Of a stretch of 22,382 nt of DNA, positions 13,889 through 19,918 are shown in pieces. Under the pieces are notes generated by a model. The model did no database searches, was not told where the DNA came from, and saw nothing but the letters and a program-made list of their open reading frames with translations. Location: positions 1 to 22,382 of the forward strand of contig JAUWFS010000030.1 of the NCBI GenBank assembly GCA_030606805.1, read 5' to 3'. Source of the DNA: B13-G4 sp030606805. GTDB taxonomy: Bacteria > Desulfobacterota > Desulfobacteria > Desulfobacterales > ETH-SRB1. Numbering within the stretch: position 1 is the stretch's first letter; each line of letters begins with the position of its first letter. A program made the position numbers and the translations under genes.

Positions 13889-15038
13889 AGCAAATAGCAA
13901 CGGAAAGCGCATTGTAATTGCGGGTGGCGGCACAGGCGGGCATCTATTTCCCGGCATAGCCATTGCCGAGGCTTTTATTAAGCGCAATCCTGAGAATAGA
14001 GTCATTTTTATAAGTACGGGCAAGCCATTTGAAGTATCTGTTTTAGAAGAAAAAAAATTTTCACTTAAAACCATAACAGTAGAAGGAATAAAAGGTCGGG
14101 GGATAGTTAATCAGATCATATCGGTTTCAAAAATACCAAAGGGATTATTTGAGTCCATGCTTATCCTTAAAGACTTCAGGCCAAATCTAATTGTTGGAGT
14201 TGGAAGCTATTCTTCAGGGCCTGTGGTACTTGGGGCATGGCTTCTTGGAATTAAAATTGTTCTGCATGAACAGAACATATTGCCGGGCATTACAAACCGT
14301 ATTTTGTCGTATCTGGCTGACCGTATTTATATTTCTTTTAAAGATACTCTGGCTGATTTTGATTCCAAAAAGGTTTGTTTTACAGGCAATCCTGTAAGGA
14401 ACGAAATTCTTTGTTTTGCAATGGAGGAATCCGAAATTTCCGGTTCCGTTCAAGGTAAACTTTTTACAATTCTCGTAATCGGAGGCAGCCAGGGGGCTCA
14501 CAGCATCAATATAGCAGTAATGGATGCTCTGAAATTCTTAAAAGAGAAAGACAGCTTTTTTTTCATACATCAGACAGGGGCTGCTGATGAAGAAAAGGTA
14601 AAGAACGCTTACAAAAAAGATGGCATCTCCAGTAGCGTTAAATCATTTTTCAATAATATGGGGCGGCAATACAAAAATGCCGATCTAATTATATGCAGAG
14701 CCGGTGCTACTACCGTGGCAGAATTAACAGCTATTGGTAAAGGTGCGCTGTTAATACCATACCCTTTTGCAGCAGACGACCACCAGGTTTTAAATGCAAA
14801 AACACTGTCAGATGCAGGCGCTGCGGAAATAATTCTTCAAAAGGAACTCAGCGGCAGGTCACTTGCGAGGAAAATCGAGCACTATGCATCAAATTACAAG
14901 GCTATTAGTAATATGGCTTTAAAGGCAAAGAAGCTTGGCAGGCCGGATGCAGCAGGGGCCATTGTTGATGACTGTTATAAGTTAATTAAGGAAAGGGGTC
15001 GGGGGTCAGGGATCGGGGATCAGGAGTCAGGGATTTAG
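13848..15038 (+). CDS. murG: UDP-GlcNAc:lipid I N-acetylglucosaminyltransferase MurG
   Basis: This 396-residue GT28 glycosyltransferase converts lipid I to lipid II at the inner face of the membrane. The glycine-rich loop GGGTGGHLFPG starts at residue 26. HEQNILPGITNRIL, a second glycine-rich motif GGSQGAHSIN and the UDP-GlcNAc region ICRAGATTVAELTAIGKGALLIPYP with DDHQVLNA follow. The protein is about 40 residues longer than E. coli MurG. About 20 residues are a basic N-terminal extension, which overlaps ftsW and is supported by an AGGAG site. The last ~14 residues (RGRGSGIGDQESGI) are encoded by a GGGRTCA heptad repeat, so the native C-terminus probably ended near KLIKE. Confidence 0.96.
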   Translation: MRLKPGESKKRAHRANSNGKRIVIAGGGTGGHLFPGIAIAEAFIKRNPENRVIFISTGKPFEVSVLEEKKFSLKTITVEGIKGRGIVNQIISVSKIPKGLFESMLILKDFRPNLIVGVGSYSSGPVVLGAWLLGIKIVLHEQNILPGITNRILSYLADRIYISFKDTLADFDSKKVCFTGNPVRNEILCFAMEESEISGSVQGKLFTILVIGGSQGAHSINIAVMDALKFLKEKDSFFFIHQTGAADEEKVKNAYKKDGISSSVKSFFNNMGRQYKNADLIICRAGATTVAELTAIGKGALLIPYPFAADDHQVLNAKTLSDAGAAEIILQKELSGRSLARKIEHYASNYKAISNMALKAKKLGRPDAAGAIVDDCYKLIKERGRGSGIGDQESGI

Positions 15039-15057
15039 GATTGAGGGATTTAGGGAT
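14995..15057 (+). repeat. Second heptad repeat family (GGGRTCA) at the end of murG
   Basis: Successive 7-bp units are GGGGTCG, GGGGTCA, GGGATCG, GGGATCA, GGAGTCA, GGGATTT, AGGATTG, AGGGATT and TAGGGAT, decaying to the right. The array forms the last codons and stop of murG. It is distinct in sequence from the TTYACGG family but has the same period and the same position after a gene. Related units follow ftsZ. Confidence 0.85.
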
Positions 15058-15113
15058 TTTAAGAGAATTATAGTAACTATTGCTTGAACTAAAACTCTCT
15101 GAATTATAGTTTT

Positions 15114-15145
15114 CCGTGAACCGTGAACCGTGAACCGTGAACCGT
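15114..15145 (-). repeat. Heptad repeat, reverse arm (before murC)
   Basis: Four perfect tandem CCGTGAA units (15114-15141) then CCGTTATT. This is the most uniform array in the window. It ends nine bases before the murC ATG. Its upstream partner is not a TTYACGG arm but the GGGRTCA array at the end of murG, so this gap is not a matched inverted repeat. Confidence 0.9.
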
Positions 15146-15154
15146 TATTATATT

Positions 15155-16525
15155 ATGTATCTTAAAAAATACCACATACACTTTGTAGGAATCGGCGGAA
15201 TAGGAATGAGCGGTATAGCCGAGCTCCTTCTTAATCTCGGCTATAAGGTATCGGGCTCTGACATAAGGTCATCAGACATTACAAGGCGCTTGAAAAGGCT
15301 TGGCGGTATAATATTTAAAGGGCATTCCCCGGAGCAGGTCAGCGGAGCTGATGTTGTTGTGACATCATCTGCAATCGGGGCGGATAATCCGGAGGTCGTT
15401 GCTGCAAGAAAAGTCTCAATTCCTCTAATACCAAGAGCGGAAATGCTGGCTGAACTTATGCGGTTAAAGTACAGCGTGGCTGTGGCCGGTGCGCATGGGA
15501 AAACTTCAACAACTTCAATAATTGCTTCGGTCCTGAGTAAAGGAGGGCTTGATCCTACAGTGGTTATCGGTGGTAAACTTAAAGGCATAGACTCAAATGC
15601 ACTGCTTGGCAGAGGTGACTTTATAGTAGCTGAAGCTGATGAAAGTGATGGGTCTTTCCTTAAAATGTCGCCTACTATAGCGGTAGTAACCAATATAGAC
15701 AGAGAGCATCTCGATTTTTATAAAGACTTAACTTCCATAAAAAAAGTCTTCTTAAGTTTCATTGACAGAATACCTTTCTATGGTCTTGCCGTGCTTTGCC
15801 TTGATAGTGAGCCGATACAGGAGCTTATCCCGAAGATTAAGAAACGCTTTACTACCTATGGGATGAGCACCCAGGCTGACTTTCATGCAAGAGACATTGT
15901 GTTCAGCAATCAGAAAAGCAGGTTTGATATCTATCATATGGGCGATATGCTTGGAAGCATAACTTTAAATCTTCCCGGTACCCACAATGTCTATAACTCT
16001 TTGGCAAGTATTGCTGTTGGAATTGAGCTGGATATTCCCTTTGATATTATCAAGAACGCCCTGGAAACTCTTGAAGGTGTTCAGCGAAGGCTTGAGGTCA
16101 AAGGAGAAAAAAGGGGTATCACAGTTATTGACGATTACGGGCATCACCCAACAGAGATTAAAGCTACCCTGAGAGCTGTAAGAGAAAGCTGGCCGGACAG
16201 GCGTATAATTGCAGTTTTTCAGCCGCACCGCTATACCAGAACAAAAGCGCTCTTTAATGAGTTTACGCGCTCATTTTACCAGTCGGATCTGCTTGTAGTT
16301 CTTCCAATTTATCCTGCGGGCGAAGAAAAGATAGATGGAATAGATGGCTGTACCCTCAGTGAGGGCATCAGGACGCACGGCCATAAAAAAGCTGTGTTCA
16401 AAAAAAGTTTCAAAGAGGCTGTTTTACATTTGAATGAAATATTAGAAGAGCGAGATATACTGCTGACCTTAGGTGCAGGAGATGTATGGAAAGTCGGGGA
16501 AGAGGTCCTTGATATATTGAAGTAA
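15155..16525 (+). CDS. murC: UDP-N-acetylmuramate:L-alanine ligase MurC
   Basis: This 456-residue Mur ligase adds the first stem residue. It begins MYLKKYHIHFVGIGGIGMSG, with the UDP-binding glycine loop. The ATP loop GAHGKTST starts at residue 112. VAEADESDGSFLKMSP, NIDREHLDFY, the catalytic-region HNVYNSLAS, DDYGHHPTEIKATL and FQPHRYTRTKAL are all present. ATG at 15155 is preferred over the in-frame GTG at 15137, which lies in the heptad repeat. No ribosome binding site is visible; the repeat and an A/T-rich TTATTATATT occupy that interval. The length is in the normal range (E. coli 491). The stop TAA merges into the forward repeat arm. Confidence 0.96.
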   Translation: MYLKKYHIHFVGIGGIGMSGIAELLLNLGYKVSGSDIRSSDITRRLKRLGGIIFKGHSPEQVSGADVVVTSSAIGADNPEVVAARKVSIPLIPRAEMLAELMRLKYSVAVAGAHGKTSTTSIIASVLSKGGLDPTVVIGGKLKGIDSNALLGRGDFIVAEADESDGSFLKMSPTIAVVTNIDREHLDFYKDLTSIKKVFLSFIDRIPFYGLAVLCLDSEPIQELIPKIKKRFTTYGMSTQADFHARDIVFSNQKSRFDIYHMGDMLGSITLNLPGTHNVYNSLASIAVGIELDIPFDIIKNALETLEGVQRRLEVKGEKRGITVIDDYGHHPTEIKATLRAVRESWPDRRIIAVFQPHRYTRTKALFNEFTRSFYQSDLLVVLPIYPAGEEKIDGIDGCTLSEGIRTHGHKKAVFKKSFKEAVLHLNEILEERDILLTLGAGDVWKVGEEVLDILK

Positions 16526-16560
16526 CGGTTTACGGTTGTCAGTTCACGGTTTACGGTTCA
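16523..16560 (+). repeat. Heptad repeat, forward arm (after murC)
   Basis: TAACGGTTTACGGTTG, then TCAGTTCACGG and TTTACGGTTC. The array begins at the murC stop codon itself, whose TAA could be read as the start of a TTAACGG-type unit. Confidence 0.85.
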
Positions 16561-16657
16561 TGGCTAATGACTCAGGTTTTTTTCAAAAAAACATCTTAAC
16601 CTTACATGAAATATAAACTTAGATTCTCACAACTAAGCCTTTTACTTTTATGTTTTT

Positions 16658-16724
16658 CTCGTTCCCATGCTCCGGCGTGGGAATGCATACCATATGGGTT
16701 CCCACGCCGGAGCATGGGAACCAG
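16658..16724. repeat. 67-bp GTTCCCA-type palindromic hairpin, copy 2
   Basis: A perfect 23-bp inverted repeat, GTTCCCATGC...GCGTGGGAA (16661-16683) with TTCCCACGC...GCATGGGAAC (16699-16721), surrounds the loop TGCATACCATATGGG. Compared with copy 1 there are paired changes in the stem (CCAGC versus CCGGC, matched on the other side). It lies between opposed heptad arms in the murC-murB spacer. Confidence 0.9.
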
Positions 16725-16736
16725 GCATGTTTACTC

Positions 16737-16768
16737 AACCGTGAACTGTAAACCGTGAACCGAAAACC
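16737..16768 (-). repeat. Heptad repeat, reverse arm (before murB)
   Basis: AACCGTGAACTGTAAACC then GTGAACCGAAAACC, differing from the arm before ftsW by one base and sharing its AACTGT unit. It ends seven bases before the murB ATG. The rest of the 250-bp murC-murB spacer (16561-16657) shows nothing I recognise. Confidence 0.9.
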
Positions 16769-16775
16769 ATTTATA

Positions 16776-17723
16776 ATGCTTGATTCTGATTCAAAAATAT
16801 GGCTTGAAAGCCGGTTTAAAAACAGCGTCAGATTTGATGAATCTATGTCGAAGCACACATCTTTGCGGGTGGGAGGTGCGGCCGACGCTTTTGTCATGCC
16901 TGAAAAGCCCGAAGAACTTGTGGAGATTATCAAGTGGTGCCGGCAGAAGGAAATTCCTTGTCTTGTTTTCGGAGACGGGACAAATCTTCTTGTAAAAGAC
17001 AGCGGCATATGCGGAATTGTAATTGTACTTACGAAATGTCTAAAGACCATTACCAAAAGAGATATGGGAAGAGATGGCATCATTGTTACCGCCCTGGCTG
17101 GGGCAAGGATGCAGTCTCTTTGCTCTTTTGCCGTCAAGAATGGCCTCAAAGGGATGAATTTTGCCATTGGCATTCCCGGCACGGTGGGTGGAGGCATAAT
17201 GATGAATGCCGGAACCGCACATGGATCAATAAAAAACGTTCTTGATTCCATAAAAATTTTGCTGCCTGACGGGCATACTAAAATAATCATGAAAGAAAAT
17301 CTGGACTTTGAATACAGGAAACTGTCTCTGAAAAATGAAGTAAAAGAAGGTAATCAAGGGCAGCCCATTATAATGGGAGGTTGCTTTTGTCTGCATCCTT
17401 CAGACCCACAGAAACTTAAAAAAAATGCTGAAGAAATTTTGAAAGCAAGAAAAGAAAGGCAGCCATCCGGTTCCCCAGGTGCCGGGTGCTTTTTTAAAAA
17501 CCCTTTGTCCGGAAAAACAGCGGGAGAGCTTATTGATCTGGCCGGACTTAAAGGCAAGTCAATAGGTGGAGCAGAAATTTCATTAAAACATGCCAATTTT
17601 ATTATTAACAGGGACAGAGCATCAGCCTCAGATATACTGGCCATTATAAAGCTTGTTCAGGAAACGGTGTCAAAAAGGTTCAACATTAACCTGGAGCCGG
17701 AGATAAAAATTGTTGGGCAATAA
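16776..17723 (+). CDS. murB: UDP-N-acetylenolpyruvoylglucosamine reductase MurB
   Basis: This 315-residue FAD enzyme makes UDP-MurNAc using NADPH. The FAD-binding domain shows LRVGGAADAFV, LVFGDGTNLLV and GMNFAIGIPGTVGGG followed by MMNAG. The substrate domain has FEYRKLSL, GAGCFFKNP and the C-terminal LEPEIKIVG. The residue at the proton-donor position is cysteine (Cys238) rather than the serine of E. coli MurB, a variation known in type II MurB proteins; the size and short loop also fit type II. ATG at 16776 is chosen over a GTG at 16755 inside the heptad repeat. The 3' end overlaps ftsQ by 14 bases. In many dcw clusters ddl would follow here. Confidence 0.95.
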   Translation: MLDSDSKIWLESRFKNSVRFDESMSKHTSLRVGGAADAFVMPEKPEELVEIIKWCRQKEIPCLVFGDGTNLLVKDSGICGIVIVLTKCLKTITKRDMGRDGIIVTALAGARMQSLCSFAVKNGLKGMNFAIGIPGTVGGGIMMNAGTAHGSIKNVLDSIKILLPDGHTKIIMKENLDFEYRKLSLKNEVKEGNQGQPIIMGGCFCLHPSDPQKLKKNAEEILKARKERQPSGSPGAGCFFKNPLSGKTAGELIDLAGLKGKSIGGAEISLKHANFIINRDRASASDILAIIKLVQETVSKRFNINLEPEIKIVGQ

Positions 17724-18564
17724 GCATATAAGGAAAAACCATTACAAGGGCACATCAACTAAAAAACGTGTCAAAATATTACAGCGCTTTATTGTCTGTT
17801 TTGAGATAGCAACCGTAGCTGCCATTTTAACTGTAATGAGCTTTGTTTTTATTCTGACTCACGATTTCATTACACAATGTGACTATTTCAAGACTGATAA
17901 CATAGTTGTTAGGGGAGCGCATAGGCTTTCAAAACAGCAGATCCTTGAACAGGCAAATATAAATAAAAGAATAAATATTCTTTCCGTCAATCTTTCAATA
18001 ATAAGAAACAGATTGCTGGCGCATTCGTGGATAGCTGAGGCTGAGGTCAGGAGAGAGCTGCCCGATATAATAACTATTAGAATTAAGGAGCATGAACCGT
18101 TTGCCATTTTAGATCTTGGTCGCAGGTTCCTGATAAACGTTAATGGAGAAGTGTTTAAAGAATGGACTGCATCGGATCCTGATGTTCTGCCGATTGTCAG
18201 CGGACTTCAATTTTCAGACCTGAATGTTTCCGGTGAGCCGCGCAGCACATCTTTTAATGCAGTAATGGAGGTTTTACGCCTTGGCCTGGAGCCTGACAGC
18301 ATTCTTCCAAACGGGAGAATAAGAAAAATCCGGGTGGACGGACAAACAGGTCTTACCCTGTATGCATTTGATAGAGCAGGAGTAATAAAGCTGGGCTATC
18401 ATAATTATCCAGACAAGTATGAAAGGCTTGAAAGCGTGCTTTTTTATCTAAAGAAAAAGGAAGGTTTTCCGGATTTCAATTCTATCGATTTGAATCACGT
18501 GGATCGCATTGTTGTGAAGCTTGTGAAGGATGAATCATCTGCCGGGGATCATAAGGAGGTTTGA
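17710..18564 (+). CDS. ftsQ: Cell division protein FtsQ
   Basis: This 284-residue bitopic membrane protein of the FtsQLB complex has a basic cytoplasmic N-terminus and a transmembrane helix at about residues 27-49. The POTRA domain (about 57-127) contains DNIVVRGAHRLSKQQIL and ELPDIITIRIKEHEPFAIL, and the beta domain ends near NHVDRIVVKL. The start is a TTG at 17710, supported by GGAG (17699-17702) seven bases upstream; no ATG is available before the membrane helix. It overlaps murB, and its TGA stop is one base before ftsA. The family is weakly conserved, but topology, the POTRA pattern and position make the call firm. Confidence 0.92.
   Translation: MLGNKHIRKNHYKGTSTKKRVKILQRFIVCFEIATVAAILTVMSFVFILTHDFITQCDYFKTDNIVVRGAHRLSKQQILEQANINKRINILSVNLSIIRNRLLAHSWIAEAEVRRELPDIITIRIKEHEPFAILDLGRRFLINVNGEVFKEWTASDPDVLPIVSGLQFSDLNVSGEPRSTSFNAVMEVLRLGLEPDSILPNGRIRKIRVDGQTGLTLYAFDRAGVIKLGYHNYPDKYERLESVLFYLKKKEGFPDFNSIDLNHVDRIVVKLVKDESSAGDHKEV
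18554..18560 (+). promoter_or_regulatory. Strong ribosome binding site of ftsA
   Basis: AGGAGGT, preceded by TAA, lies five bases before ATG 18566 at the extreme 3' end of ftsQ. It is the best Shine-Dalgarno sequence in the cluster. It excludes the longer in-frame ATG at 18530 and implies high FtsA translation from the shared message. Confidence 0.9.
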
Positions 18565-18565
18565 C

Positions 18566-19792
18566 ATGCAGGGAAAGGAAGAAATTGTTGTGGGCCTTGA
18601 TATTGGAACCACCAAAATCTGTGCTGTTGTTGGTGAAATATCCGGCGCTGAAATCAATATAGTCGGTATAGGCACCCACCCTTCAATCGGGCTTCGTAAG
18701 GGAGTGGTGGTGAATATTGAATCAACCGTAGAATCTATAAAAAAAGCGGTTGAGGAAGCGGAGCTTATGGCCGGCTGCGAAATCTCATCGGTTTATGCTG
18801 GAATTGCAGGAGGGCATATAACCGGCTTCAACAGCCGCGGAATTGTGGCGGTAAAAGGCTCTGAAATAACTGAACTTGACGTTGAGCGAGTAATCGATGC
18901 AGCAAGAGCTGTAGCAATCCCAATGGACAGGGAAGTAATACATGTGATTCCCCAGGAATTCATTGTTGATGATGAAGCAGGTATTCAAAATCCTGTTGGT
19001 ATGGCAGGGGTAAGGCTGGAGGCGAAAATTCATATTGTGACCGGAGCTGTAACGTCGGCTCACAACATTGTCAAGTGTGCAAACCGTTCCGGCCTTGATG
19101 TCTGTGATATTGTTCTGGAATCTCTCGCTTCCGGCGAAGCCGTGCTGACCGAAGAAGAAAAGGAGCTGGGTGCGGGTTTGATTGACCTCGGTGGAGGGAC
19201 AAGCGATCTGGCTATATTTTGCAACAAAAATATAAGACATACATTCGTGCTTGCATTAGGGGGTAACAACCTGACAAATGACCTGGCAATTGGACTGCAC
19301 GCACCGCTTGGAGAAGCGGAGAAGATAAAGAAAAAGTATGGAACTTGCGTTGCCAAAAATATCAGCAGCGAAGAAACTATCGAGGTTCCGGGCATGGGAG
19401 GGCGAAAGCCCAGAAAGCTTCCCAGACAAATTCTTGGTGAAATTTTGGAACCCCGTATGGAGGAAATCTTCACACTGATAAATAGAGAAATTTTTAGAGC
19501 GGGGATGGAGAAATTAATTTCGTCAGGCATTATTTTGACAGGCGGTTCAGCGCTTTTGAGTGATGCGACGGAGGTTGCGGAATCAGTTTTTAATTTCCCA
19601 ACCCGGCTGGGTAGGCCTATGGGAATCAGTGGTCTGGTCGATGTGGTAAATAACCCCATGTATGCTACCGGCGTTGGGCTGGTTATATACGGTGCCAAAA
19701 ACCAGACCGCTAAGAAATTCAGAATTCGCGATAAAAACATTTTCAACCGTGTAACAACAAGGATGAAGAAATGGTTCAAGGATGTAATTTAG
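18566..19792 (+). CDS. ftsA: Cell division protein FtsA
   Basis: This 408-residue actin-like ATPase tethers FtsZ to the membrane and recruits later division proteins. The first phosphate motif is VVGLDIGTTKICAVVGE near the N-terminus, followed by the SHS2/1C domain (about residues 80-170). The second phosphate motif is GLIDLGGGTSDLAIF and the adenosine motif GIILTGGSALL. The C-terminal amphipathic helix FNRVTTRMKKWFKDVI is the membrane-targeting tail. The length is close to the E. coli protein (420). The start ATG 18566 is set by the AAGGAGGT site. It is followed by a 126-bp spacer before ftsZ that carries a hairpin and a poly-G tract. Confidence 0.97.
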   Translation: MQGKEEIVVGLDIGTTKICAVVGEISGAEINIVGIGTHPSIGLRKGVVVNIESTVESIKKAVEEAELMAGCEISSVYAGIAGGHITGFNSRGIVAVKGSEITELDVERVIDAARAVAIPMDREVIHVIPQEFIVDDEAGIQNPVGMAGVRLEAKIHIVTGAVTSAHNIVKCANRSGLDVCDIVLESLASGEAVLTEEEKELGAGLIDLGGGTSDLAIFCNKNIRHTFVLALGGNNLTNDLAIGLHAPLGEAEKIKKKYGTCVAKNISSEETIEVPGMGGRKPRKLPRQILGEILEPRMEEIFTLINREIFRAGMEKLISSGIILTGGSALLSDATEVAESVFNFPTRLGRPMGISGLVDVVNNPMYATGVGLVIYGAKNQTAKKFRIRDKNIFNRVTTRMKKWFKDVI

Positions 19793-19853
19793 GTTTAATT
19801 GTCGATTAGTATGGGAATCAACCTTTCAGATTAATTATTATTTGGAACCTAAG

Positions 19854-19883
19854 TTGAGCTTTTTTTTGCGAAAAATTGCTCAA
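19854..19883 (+). repeat. Stem-loop between ftsA and ftsZ
   Basis: TTGAGC (19854-19859) and GCTCAA (19878-19883) are perfect arms. The T8 run and AAAAA inside them extend the stem after a two-base mismatch, leaving a small loop around GCG. It ends 35 bases before the ftsZ start. It could modulate the ftsA-ftsZ message (processing or attenuation). It does not look like a standard terminator because no T run follows it on the plus strand. Confidence 0.55.
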
Positions 19884-19904
19884 GAGTAAGTGTAAGAAAA
19901 AAGA

Positions 19905-19915
19905 GGGGGGGGGGG
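19905..19915 (+). promoter_or_regulatory. 11-G homopolymer at the ftsZ ribosome binding site
   Basis: Eleven consecutive G residues, preceded by AAAAAAGA and followed by AGT, lie three bases before ATG 19919. They occupy the Shine-Dalgarno position, where AGAGGG or GGGGAG could pair with 16S rRNA. A run this long is prone to slippage in replication and to sequencing error. Confidence 0.75.
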
Positions 19916-19918
19916 AGT

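Noticed and set aside
11120..16768. Heptad arrays as a CRISPR array
   Set aside because: The units are 7 bp and directly tandem, with no unique spacers of 25-40 bp and no cas genes. The inverted pairing is also unlike CRISPR.
16619..17290. Minus-strand frame of 223 codons over the murC-murB spacer and murB
   Set aside because: It crosses the hairpin, the heptad arm and half of murB on the opposite strand. Long antisense frames are common opposite G+C-rich third positions, and it has no domain.
18530..18565. Upstream in-frame ATG as the ftsA start
   Set aside because: The AAGGAGGT site five bases before ATG 18566 and the family N-terminus favour the shorter protein; the extra 12 residues are antiparsimonious read-through of the ftsQ end.
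19060..19779. Minus-strand frame of 239 codons inside ftsA
   Set aside because: It is fully antisense to ftsA, with no ribosome binding site or recognisable motif.
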